64,000 nt of DNA, from assembly GCA_013399875.1 (NCBI GenBank), contig VXAZ01006872.1, positions 491,883-555,882 of the forward strand, written 5' to 3'. The first letter of the stretch is position 1. Every line of letters begins with the position of its first letter. The stretch comes from Gymnorhina tibicen (taxonomy: Eukaryota > Chordata > Aves > Passeriformes > Artamidae). The notes below the pieces were generated by a model. That model made no database searches and was not told the origin of the DNA. It was given only the letters and a program-made list of their open reading frames with translations. Positions 53,062-64,000 of the stretch are shown piece after piece. The position numbers were made by a program, and so were the translations under genes.

Positions 53062-54081
53062 TGCTATAGAGATTTTGGCAGCAGGGCTTCTTAGATCTTC
53101 TAATAACCTTTTGAGCCTAAGATTGCTTCCTTTCATACTCAAGCAAATCCTCTACCTTTAAGGAATGTTTCACTTTATTCAAAGCCTTTCTTTTTTCTTT
53201 GACTACCCTTTAATAATTCTTCTCCTAAAAAGTACTGATGAATTGCTTTGCTCCACACACAATCTAGAAATAGCTGAAACAGGCCACAGTCATACCTAGA
53301 GAAAAAAGCTTCTTTGTATTGTCAGCGACAGTTTCCATAAATTCTTTAAAATAGAGAGAATAAAAAGAGATCCAGACAACCTTTTGAACTCTATCTTTTC
53401 TCTACTGCTGTATCAATTTAGAAGGCACCTATAGATGAATAAACATTGGAAAATGGTCACTCCATCTCTGGTAAAATCGATTTTATACTGTAAAACCAAC
53501 CTCTACTATTTGCTTTCAACTTTATCTGAATTTAAGTGATGCACGAGTGCTTAGCAGTAAAACTGTTGAAACTAGCCCCTACTCACCATTTCAAGTGGAT
53601 CATATTATAACCACCTGCCATGTTTTTTTCCTCAAAACCTTTTTCCTATGGATACTTTTGCACACAGACAAGAATTTGTATCTAAACTTGTCACCATAGC
53701 TACCTGCTGTGCCTTGTATTTATACATTTAGAACTAAATTTATCCTGTGTGCAAATTACACTTTTTTATTAAGGATTTGCCCTCTTAGTAGGCATCTTTT
53801 CAATTTGAATTTGTTTAGATGTAATCATACAATAATCCCAATAATTTTTAATCTTCCATAATGTTCAGTCAAATTATTAAACATGATTGTATCAACTATT
53901 GAATATATTGACTTATCAGTATCAATTTATTTATAACAATATATTTATTAAGGTATGAAAATATTTTTTTAAATCTAGTCACTCCTTTCCCATTATAAAA
54001 ATTCTACAAAATCTGAATTTACAATCCGCTAAGCATTAAAATCTCAAATAATTAAATGAAAAACTCGGATGAGCAAATTCA
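53062..54081. other. Unannotated AT-rich DNA
   Basis: No gene or repeat recognised. Very AT-rich from about 53800 to 54060. Confidence 0.5.
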
Positions 54082-54186
54082 TGAGCAGCCTGGTCTGATT
54101 TAGAGGCTGTCCCTGCTTTGCGCACTGGTTTGGACTAGAAGACATTCAAAGGTCCATTTCAACATAAGTTATGCTATGATTCCATA
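54082..54186 (+). mobile_element. CR1 LINE 3'-end fragment, plus strand
   Basis: It reads GAGCAGCCTGGTCTGATTTA, then GACTAGAAGACATTCAAAGGTCC, and ends GCTATGATTCCATATG. This is the sense-strand tail of CR1 with a decayed terminal repeat, about 100 bases long. Confidence 0.85.
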
Positions 54187-54545
54187 TGTTATAACTTAGG
54201 CATTTATATGCTAGTATCCAGAAATGTCTTCACTAACCATAGCACAGGACCATCATCCCTGGATTTTGTACCCTTACATCTCTATTAAGAAATTGCTCAT
54301 GCAGCTACTCTCTATTTCATAGCAGCATCATAATACATTTTTACTCTTCCTTCAAATCCAACAATGCCCTGACTCCTTGGGAGAACAAGAAAAAGAAATA
54401 AAACTTATTTCAAAAGGAAACAAAGCACAAGACTGTTACATGAACTAAGAATCTCTATCTTGTCTCTTTATGGGGTTTAAAAATATTACTCAGATGTTCC
54501 TAGAAAAACTGAGGAAATTTTCCATTCTCACAAAATTATTTTTAG
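54187..54545. other. Unannotated DNA upstream of the candidate exon
   Basis: No repeat recognised. The right end (ATTATTTTTAG) is the proposed splice acceptor for the exon at 54546. The frame of that exon stays open back to 54481, so the exon could start earlier. Confidence 0.4.
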
Positions 54546-54860
54546 GCTCGTGTGGCAAGATATCATTCTCCTGTGTATTCTAATGGTTTTGCTCATAAGA
54601 CGTAACATTGTGGTCCTGGCTTTAGCTAAAATGAGAGACACAGCTGCCAAACAACTGAGTAATGACTCCCTGAAGGAATCACTCCAGGATCATTTCAGCG
54701 TGAACCACCTGTTCATCATGTTGTACAAGTTTCTGAGCTCACCAGATGTGAAGATCCCTGATTCTGTAGTTGATCTCTTCTTAAGTAAATGAAGATAGTT
54801 TGGTGAGTTTTTTAAAGTTTTATAACAAGACATGTTAAAAAAATAAGATTTCAGAATAAA
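54546..54860 (+). CDS. Candidate terminal coding exon with poly(A) signal (unidentified)
   Basis: A plus-strand frame runs from the acceptor-like ATTATTTTTAG at 54545 to a TGA at 54790-54792, about 81 codons. AATAAA follows at about 54855-54860, some 65 bases past the stop. The protein wording looks real: a hydrophobic helix (I-I-L-L-C-I-L-M-V-L-L-I) followed by basic R-R-N, then amphipathic helical segments (M-R-D-T-A-A-K-Q-L; S-L-K-E-S-L-Q-D-H-F; L-F-I-M-L-Y-K-F-L) and the end S-V-V-D-L-F-L-S-K. This suggests the C-terminus of an all-helical protein. There is no good ATG at its start (the first codons are GTG/TGG), which fits an internal splice junction rather than a single-exon gene. No partner exon was identified with confidence. 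I cannot name it. A decayed exon or retrocopy fragment is possible. Confidence 0.5.
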
Positions 54861-57800
54861 GCTAATTTTAGGCCATTAAAAAGTTCATTTGTTTTTATGC
54901 CAGTAATACAGTTATAACTTTTACAGGAAATTGGATTCTTTTTTCCTTGAACTTTCTTTATACTTATTATTTGAAATCCTCATTCTCAGAATAGCTGTAT
55001 TGCAGCAGAATCTAGAAAGGTACTGATATAGAGGATTTTTATCTGTTGCTTTTGGGGAGTAAAATAGGGAATGGAATAACATCCTGAAATATGTTTTAAA
55101 TATGAAAAGGTTTTCAAAGATAAGAATGTAAAGTGCAGAAGTCACAAAAATATTATGTCTGCCACCAGATGCTCAGATGTCTTAACGCTTCTGAAGCTCT
55201 TGGCTTCAGGACTTGGAAAAGCCATCCCAGTCTCCAAGTTATTTCTGCTAAATACAGAAACACAGTATTATCCAGCTTCGGGGCAGAGAGTCAAGGATCA
55301 GCTCCTGTCTAAGGCACTGATCTATTGTGTCATTTTCCATTTTTTTGTGGCTCTATAAACCTTCCAAACCTTTGTCCTTTCTTACTGTGAGCTTGTCAGT
55401 ACCAAGATGGCTTGTCAGTACCTGCTATGGTTCTTCCCAGTGTTTGGCATAGCAGGGCACTGATTTCAGCTGGGATTTCCAGACACCACCGTACAAATGG
55501 TAGTAAGGTTGCTTTGGAAATATGTTCCACATGTGTAGAAATGTCCCTATCCAGCTCTTTTGTCCTACTGCTCCAGTATCAGCTGAACAAGGTCTGAGCA
55601 CACAGCAGAGGATAATATAACATAGGAAACAAGTGTGTGCATAAAATATACCCAACAGGCATAGTGTGCTGGTTTAAGAAGGAAGAATGAAGAGCTTGAA
55701 TTCCATTCAGGAGATGATTTAAGCAACCAGTAGGGTCAATGTAAAAGTGAATGGATGCAAAAATAAAATCATAAAAGGTAAGTGAACTTTTGCAGCCAAG
55801 CAGAATGAGGACTTGTCATTCATATACCACTCACAAATGTCAAGGCCGTTGGTTATGGCAAGTAGCATTCACTTAGAAAAGACATTTTCTTTGGTCTTGC
55901 TATTCCTAATTTGTAAGTAAGAAATATTAGAGGAGATTCTGATGGTGGGAGAACTCTTTAAGAAGGAAAAAATCCTGGCTGTTTCTGGATTCCTTCTCTT
56001 CTTATATGCTTTATATTCCATGTGAAACCATGAACATACAAATTTGATTATTCATACAATGGTCAGGTGGATTTAACAGTCTTAAGACATTTAGTGAGTA
56101 ACTTCCCGGTACAGTAAGCCTGGGCATTTATGAGTCCCTCTTACTTTTACTTTCCCCTCTTATTTTTAATTTTAACTGAGAATAACTTCTATAAATCACT
56201 GATATCATGTCAGCCTGTCAGGACTTGTCTACATGTGAAATTAGTTCTCATGAAATACAGGTGATAATTTACTGGAAACTAGCTACACTGAACTAATCTC
56301 TATATTTGTGCCTGGGCACTCATGCAATGTGGAACATGCAAGGTATCCCTGCTTTCAAAGAAGAATAAGGTAATTCACCAAAAACCCATCATACTATACT
56401 AGTTTAGAAGATGGAAATGAAAAGATACACCAAACTAGACAGAAGGAGTGAGATACAGTGTGGAAAACACAGGCAATTGTTTTAAAAATAGAGTACATGT
56501 ATCTACTAGGAAAGGGTTTTAGCTTGGCCATAACCTGCATTGTCCCCTCTGTTTAACATTTGGAATGAAATTGGCTTGTTTGTAGCCAGTTCAGATTATG
56601 GACAAAAGAATAAATCTTCATCTGCATCAGTGCTTGTAAATTTACTCTCAGAAGCTATTAAGGGTAATTGCAGGAGGCAGAAAAAAGGAGAAGTAACGAG
56701 ACAGCAGCTAAAATACTATAAATTAATACCTAGTTTTACAGAAAAATTCAAATTTATTCTTAAATGCAGCAGGGTTCAGAGTCTATGCTTACTGTTGCAA
56801 CTGTTGTTTGTTATAATAGTTAAGGATATAAATGCCACTTTATCATTGTTACACAAGATGAATTAATAAACTGTTTAAATATTGGAATCAATGTTTAAAA
56901 AAATGCATCCTAGAGCCTAGTCATATAAAATCATCATATTTAGCTCTTCTGATAAATTAGAGGAAAAAGAGTATAAAGTTCTTTTATAAGAAGAATTTCT
57001 GTTTCTTCTCTAGTTATCTTGTTTCAACTATGAGAAAACCAGTTAGAGGCATCTGCAGACTAGAACTTGTGTATAAATTCATAATGTAGGTTTAGGATCA
57101 AGCTCATGTTTTAACTCAGTAAAAACACTGTGGTTTTGATGTCCTCTTGTCTTTGATACTTGGAAAATGAAATTCAGGAGTCAAGGAATGGAGACACTTG
57201 TGATGTTTGAAAGAAAAGTCAGAAACTGTAAATAAACAATAAGACACAAGCAATTAGAATAATCTAAATGACAACACAAAGATGAAAATGCAAATATGAG
57301 ATCTACTCAACTCTTTTATAAAGTCCTGTGTAGAAGGGATTTATTTTAATAGTATATCGTTGCATGCATGTAAGTTTAATATTGGTTAATAGAAAATTGC
57401 TCTATTTAGTTACAAGACCATCAGCATTTTTGACACATAAAAAATAGATCATCGCAAGTGTATATACGAACCTCCATCAGTTCTGTATTTTGAATATGTA
57501 TTCACTTCTCTAATCAGATATTAGTACTATGTACTTCATTGCATATCGTACCTGGATACATGCAGAAATCAAATACACTAGAAACTGAGACATACAGCTA
57601 CATCAGGCAGAAAGTAATTTTTATTCTATAAAGACATCTAAAATAATTTTTGACTGAATTTTGTTTTTATAATTGGGATGGTAGAGAAATTGAAATTTTT
57701 ATTTGATTTAAAATATTTCTAGTGCTTTGAAAGTAGTATTCTAAGTCGAGGCTTTTTTCCTAAAAGCCGAAATAAAAATTGTTACTTAATAAAATAAAAA

Positions 57801-60760
57801 AATACAAAACTATTTTTAATTTTATTGTCCAGTAAATATGTTTATATGGCATTTTCATAGTAAATGCCACAGATTTTCATAGATTCCCATAGTGGGTGTA
57901 TGTTTGGACACACAAAGGAAAGAAAACCTTTTATACAAATTTATAAATATTGCTCAGAAAGCTATTATTAGTACAAATGCAGGACTTCAGATTATACAGC
58001 TCCACTACTTTATTTCTAAATAATTCTAAATTATGGCTGAAAGGACATTCTGGACATTTGAGATCAAAGAACATGGAATCATAATGGAGTTTACAGAAAT
58101 CAGAGTGGGATTTCAGTGAGACCTACCTGCTCATGTATTTTTAGGTGGTACCTCAAGCAGGCTGGCTGTGCCTCCAGTACCAGGCACCCCACTGAGACAA
58201 ATGTGAGGTTTTCATGTGATAAGAAACAGTAAGTTATTTGGAAAAGATTAGTTATTTTATCTCTCCATTTTTCTTTTGTTTATAGCTAGCGAAACCAGAA
58301 ATTGCACGAAGAGAATGAAACACTTTTTCTAAAAATGTGGATCAGCGGTACAAGTAACTATGGTTGGTTGCTTTGTTTTTATCTCTAATTCTTCAAAATT
58401 ACCTAATAAAGATGTAAGATAATAGGGCACTACACTTGCTATGGTAAGCGGTATAGAATAGCTTTCCTACTGTAGTCTGCATTAGTCCTGTAGAAATGGG
58501 GGAAAATATATTATCTTAGTCTGTATTATTATTCTGTTCCTTCAGAGGAACTGGTCTGTGTATAAAATATCTTACTTACTTGGAAATAGCTCTAATGCTC
58601 ATAGTGAAATAGGTACTTTTAGAGGGAGACAGTGGAAATTATTATCTATATGTGTATGTGTGATTCTGAGTGTACACAGTGCTTCTAAAATTACAGTAAA
58701 TAGCATATTTGTAACTAGAATTTGGATGCTGGGTACTGGTGTGTGTTCAAACTATACTAGATAGATTCTCTTTTACGTAATTGTAAAATACTCCCATTTT
58801 TTTAGCTCTGTGAGGTTTTCAAGCCCATCTACTTTTAGGCTGAATTTTGCTCTGAAGCTCTCAGGTCTATATCTCATCTAAAAATCATTTGACTCTCTCT
58901 AGTGGAATCATGAATGTTCTCATTATCTGTATAAATACTGAATGTAATGCAAAGCCTGCAATGCTTCTGGCCTCCTCAATTTAAAACCATAACACAATTA
59001 ATGAGAAAGTTACTCACTTTCTATGAAATCATTGATCAGCTGGGTATTCTTTGAGTGTAGTGGGTTATGTAGACACAGTAATTTTCATTTCTTTTCATTC
59101 AGATGGCAATATTTTGGTGGTAATTATATTCTGTATAGTTTGTTATTGACTTTCTTTACTTACTTTTGATGTATTAATTTTACTACAGGGTACTTTTATC
59201 TGTTCAGAATTTTATTCATTATTTATTGTTATATAGTAGCATTGTTAGAATTACATTAATTAAATTCTATGGTTCATATAATAAATTCAAAGTTTTATAA
59301 TAGGAAGAGGAAACACATAGCAGTAAAGTATACCACTAGACTAGGAGAGTTAAAATTAAACTGAAAGTACATTGTTCCTTAGTGTCTAATCTGCTGAATC
59401 TTTAATGTTTTTTTTCCAGACAGCTTGGTTAAAACTTAATCCATTAAAAAGAGATGTGCTTCAGAAACTTACAATTGGGCAGCCTAATAGTGTTGGTATA
59501 TTTACTAAGTTTATTTCTTGCAGTTGCTCTGTTTAAATCTCCATTTACTTCTAGAACAGAATCTAAGATAAGAATGCAAAGATCGATAACTGATAGAGTT
59601 ACAATTTTCAACAATAATTGATTGGAAAAGATAAATATAAATAGACCTATGCTGCTGTTAAATACTACCACAACATTAATAAAATCAGTCACAGCTTTCC
59701 AGCTCCCAATTTCTTTTTACAATTAAAACTTTCGAGACACATGCTCACTCTTTCTCTCAGTGCGCACAGATAAAAAACCCAAAAAAGGGGAAGAGTATCT
59801 TGTTTTGATTTCTTAGCTAAATGATTGCTTCCTTCAGTGCGGGAATGTGGAGTTTTAGGACCAGCTGAATAAATGTTGCATGGGGAATTACTTTCTCAGG
59901 CTCTCCTCCCTTAGAGAGCCTGTTGCATTGACTTCTCTCACAAGTATTTCTCCCCATTACACTTGGTTCAGTAGCTGCCTGCAAATGCGTGAGAGCTTGT
60001 ATATCAGGCCAAGTTATGGCAATAGAAGGGCAGTGTCACGGTTTTTTGGCAACATAAAACCGTGTCTGTGCCTGGTCCTCCAAAGCAGAGTAACTCATGC
60101 CCTGAATCAAGCAGCAGAAGCATGGCTCTGCTAGTATGATTCTGTGCCTGAGGCGTAAACCCTACCCCTTACCTGCTGCCAGAAATGTAGAGTTTACTCA
60201 TAAATTTTTTGACCATTATAGCCAGAACAAATTTGTGTCACCCCAAAAACAGCCTAGTAGCTATATCTTACTGAAAGCTTTTGGCCTGTAGGAGCTCTGG
60301 AGATTACAACATTTCAGGAAAATCTCATGTATGCCTCTGTGCTAGGGGAATATAGTGCAATAGATTTGTGACCTTGTTAGTAGCACTTGAGTTCAAATCC
60401 AGTTATATGATGGTAGATATTATTTTTAATGACTGTGTCTGGTTTAGTTTGAGACTTGACTGTGTAAGCTCATTTCAGAAGCCTCAATTAAGTAGTTGAT
60501 AGTAAACATAATATTTTTCTCTCCGCAATTGTGACTATGGGACATGATGAATGCAATTATGTTTTTCCAATGAAGAATGCATGCTTACATGTTTTGAAGT
60601 CAAGGATTCTTGTCAAAAGCATAACTGGTATATTTTAGTTTACTTAGTATTGCACAACTGCAAGTAGTGTCTGTATTCAAGAAGGGTCACTGTGTCTTTT
60701 AAATTAAGACTGACAAACCTGAAAGCTAGATGCTTGATATCAAAAGTATGCTTGTTACAA
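54861..60760. other. Unannotated DNA
   Basis: About 6 kb without a supported gene or transposon. The segment 55150-55600 is slightly less AT-rich and has short frames on both strands, but no splice sites or domains were recognised. Confidence 0.5.
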
Positions 60761-60874
60761 GAAAGAAAGAAAGAAAGACAAAGAAAAAGAGAAAGAAAGA
60801 AAGAAAGAAAGAAAGAAAAAGAAAGAAAGAAAGAAAGAAAAAGAAAGAAAGAAAGAAAGAAAAAGAAAAGAAAG
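60761..60874. repeat. (GAAA)n microsatellite
   Basis: About 114 bases of GAAA units with a few AAAAAG and ACAAAG interruptions, purine-only over most of its length. The long K/E/R frame on the plus strand and the F/L/S frames on the minus strand are translations of this array, not genes. Confidence 0.95.
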
Positions 60875-63800
60875 GAGAATTTCATTGAGTTGAGAAGACT
60901 TCAGTGGTTGCATATATACATGTATATATAATATAAAATGAAATTCTGCCAATTTGATGGCAGTTTTTTGAAGGGACAGATTTTAATTTTTTATTTTGAA
61001 ATGTTCTTTTCTTTCTAATCACTTTTATTGCCCTAGGTTATTAAGTTCTATTTGCAGCTTAAAGCAGAGCTTTTAGTCAGCAGTAAGGATCCAATATATC
61101 AAATTTTCTTCCTGGAAAATGAGGAATTTGGGATTTCAAATGTTTTCCTTACTTGAAAAAATAAGAAATATTTATGGATTCTTTTTAAACTGTAGCTTTA
61201 ATTATCTAACTCTTCATTCATAATGGCCACTGCTTCCAGCAGAAAATCTGTTTTGACGCTTGCTCTGAAATGTGATAGTGGATACCTGATCCCAAAATGA
61301 AATGCCATGTTTGATTGCATCACAATATTGTGATTGCTTTATACTCAAAAAAGAAATAGGGTGCAGTGATACACAATAGTGTATCACAACAATGAGGGCT
61401 AGCAGTTAAGTGTTTTTCCCACTTCTCCCTATACTAGATTAGGTTTATGGTACTGTTGTAGTTAGAATAATTTAAGGAATCACCAGTTCCAATCCTTTTC
61501 TCAGTGACAGACCCAAAGCAGAGAGCAAGCTGTGTGCCCACAGCATGTGCCACGTTATGATGACTCTTTGCTATGAGAAGTCCAGCAGCCCTCTTGGGTA
61601 GGGTGTACACTCAGCAGGGTCTCACTTCTCATGGTCACCCTCACTGCATGACAAGGTAACATGGGCACATCCAGCGTCTAGACAAAGATGCCTTTGAATT
61701 ACAGACCCATACACATCTTTTATTAAAATGTCTCCTCTACAGTTATAGAAGACAATAATGATGATATCTGATGACAGCATCTGATTTTGTTGTGCTTTTA
61801 TAGCATTTGCCTCTTCTGTGTTCTTAAGAAGACTTCTTGTCCTTTATAGGACATAATCTGATTCAGGAAAGTACCATGATTTTATACAATAATCTGTTTA
61901 GATCCTATTGTAAATAGATTCCCATACAGTAAATAAAAAGAACTGTGCTGTCAGTTGAAAGTTAGAGTTTATTTTAAAAGCTTACTGTAAAATCTTAGGA
62001 AAAGAAAAAACTTTCAAACTTATTTCTCTTCTGCCGCCTTCTATTGATAAGATGAGAGTAAAGAGAACTGACAGCAGAAAAGTGTATTTGACTGAGGCAT
62101 TTTGTGGGATTTGATTATCTGTTTAATCCTGGCACTTTCTTGTATAGCTCAATCTAGAGGACTTGATCTTTCACGTTGTAATACAGTTTTGTAGAGAAAA
62201 AGTTTAGTAGAGGTAATGGACATGCACTTCTGAGGAGACACAGTCAGAGAAGAGATGGTATAAACTACTAAAGGTGTTACAAAGAGAATGCTCCATTATA
62301 TTCTATGAAACTAACTGAACATTGAGGGCACGTGTTATCTCTCAGCTATGGAGAAGAGTTTCCCTCCTTCTGTGAGCAATACTCTGATGGCAGAAATTAA
62401 TCTCAAGTGAGGATTTGATTTTTTGAGCAACTGATTAAACATGCTTTACCCATTGAAATGTTCTAAAAGGTGGATTAACGTTACTCTCCCCATTTGACTG
62501 ACTGGTAAACTGAACAGCTGTGGGATTAAAAGCTGTGCTCAAAAATCTTCATTTCACAGACCCTAAAGCTTGACACTCAGCTGAAGTTCAATTCTCTGCA
62601 GTATGTATTAAGCTCCTTAGAACAAGAGAAACATTGTCCCTGTGAGCAGAAATACGCCTCAGGACAAGATCTAGCATCAGCTCAGAATAAATTTTTTATT
62701 TTTCAGCAGATCAAAAATTTTTGTGATTATCATTTGTCTTTCATCTTCCATTGTGCCAGTTACAGATAATAGTGCCTGATACAGGAGCGAGGCAGTCACA
62801 CTCCTGTGGAGTACTCAGCAAATTGCTCCAAGTAGCTATTTCCCATGATGTATGTATGGATGAGGAACTAGACTGGTGCAATATTCTGAGACTATTGTCT
62901 CACAATACACACTGATAAAACACACACTGATTAAACATCTCAGGCGTATGGGCAGAAAAGGACTTAACATACTAAAAGATGCTGTAGTTTAGATGTGGTG
63001 TGGAACAAATGTGCATAGACAAATTCTGGGTCTGATCACTAGACAGAAGAAGGTGCTGAGAAAGGCATACAGGTTATTTGATAAGACTGAATAGTCAGCT
63101 TCTCTCTCTGTGTCGCTGTCCTTGCTTATTTATGGATACACTCCAGATGATACATTCTCAAGTTTTGCTATAGCAGACTAAGCACCAGCTGGGGAGAAAA
63201 ATTATTGAAGCTAAGGGATACTTCTGGCACAAGAACAATGGGTATAAAAATATTGGATCATCTACCAGAAAAATAAGAAACAAGCCCCTAACTAGTACAA
63301 CAGTGATGTGCCGAGACAACTTGGTTCCTCCCACAGGAGGAGAAGGAAAAACCTAACTGTTTGTTTAACTAAACTTGACAAGTTTATGAAGGGCCTACAT
63401 GATGCAAGAGCTGGGCACTGCGTTTAGCTCTATCAAAAGTCACTTCCAGTCCTATGTTCATGTTATAAACTTGAGTTACAATACTGTCACCAATCATCAA
63501 GAAAGCCAAGAAAAATTTAGCTCTGGTTTCTGATTTAGTTCTTAATTCTTTATTAGGCAACACCAAGAGAGAAGGAAGATCTGTGAAATTAAATTATAGG
63601 GAAAATTTATACTAGCCAGTATGAATTGCATTTTTAACGGTCCTCTGACTTTGGTTCTTGAGGCTTCTTATAATTTTTAAGCTTGATGCAAGAGCACCTT
63701 TTCTTTGCTCTGAAATTATCTGATATGTGAGCTATAACACAAGAGATAAAAGGACCACCTGTCTGAGCGACCTTTCTTTGATACCAGAACTCCCTTTAAA

Positions 63801-64000
63801 ATATATTCGGAAAATATGGATACTAAAATCAGGTCTGGCATGAAAGAATCCTAAAGATTTCTTTTGCTTGGCATACATTTGAAATTAGGTCCTTTGTGCT
63901 TTAGTGTTTATTTTAAAGACAGGCAGAACTTTGATTTAATCAAATATATCAAGTATTTTCATAAGTCTTCTGTAGAAAGAAGTCTAAGTTACAGTGAAAC
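60875..64000. other. Unannotated DNA to the window end
   Basis: No gene or transposon recognised. A perfect hairpin lies at 61366-61387. The segment at about 61500-61680 is more GC-rich but shows no open frame or splice site I can support. Confidence 0.5.
61366..61387. repeat. Perfect short hairpin
   Basis: GTGATACAC at 61366-61374, a four-base loop AATA, then GTGTATCAC at 61379-61387. The arms are perfectly complementary over nine bases. Confidence 0.8.

Noticed and set aside
60340..60420. tRNA-like stretch with GTTCAAATCC
   Set aside because: It has a B-box-like word but no cloverleaf. It may be a very old SINE remnant, but similarity is too weak to call.
60692..60952. K/E/R-rich plus-strand frame and F/L/S-rich minus-strand frames
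   Set aside because: They are translations of the GAAA microsatellite.
1..64000. CRISPR arrays, operons, prokaryotic genes or a new defence system
   Set aside because: The window is vertebrate (avian) non-coding DNA with CR1 and ERV repeats; nothing of that kind was seen.

Overview
This window looks like AT-rich, gene-poor bird DNA. It carries at least seven copies or fragments of CR1 LINEs with the avian 3' end, in which units of the form ATTCTATG repeat. It also has three or four avian-type endogenous retrovirus LTRs. The wording of those LTRs, especially the fragment at about 13245-13396, recalls passerine families, so a songbird is my best guess; that is inference. Two single-N gaps (2479 and 13397) mark it as draft assembly. 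No bacterial or viral genome architecture is present, and almost all short open frames are chance frames in non-coding DNA.

Layout. 1-212: possible donor end of a small exon. 1509-2911: solo LTR with a 5-bp target-site duplication, containing an exact 261-bp duplication across an N that is probably an assembly error. 2912-13230: unannotated DNA with one strong hairpin. 13245-13411: start of an ERV LTR cut off by an N, followed by what reads as the uninserted site. 13412-18796: unannotated. 18797-19293: second solo LTR with a 6-bp target-site duplication. 21838-22625, 25898-26465, 27325-27450 and 34845-35572: CR1 copies on the minus strand. 33020 to about 33990: minus-strand ERV 3' end (526-bp LTR plus part of the internal region). 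36649-36824: candidate minus-strand terminal coding exon. 44870-45197: plus-strand CR1. 46515-47310: minus-strand CR1. 47780-48240: GC-richer block with a splice-donor-like site. 51392-53061: local inverted duplication flanked on one side by 25-bp direct repeats. 54082-54186: plus-strand CR1 tail. 54546 to about 54860: candidate plus-strand terminal coding exon with a poly(A) signal. 54861-64000: unannotated apart from a GAAA microsatellite.

The genes do not form a pathway. If the exon candidates are real, the window holds the ends or pieces of large-intron genes that I could not name. The most informative signals are structural: two assembly or haplotype junctions, one a likely polymorphic ERV insertion, and a templated inverted insertion with duplication-like flanks.
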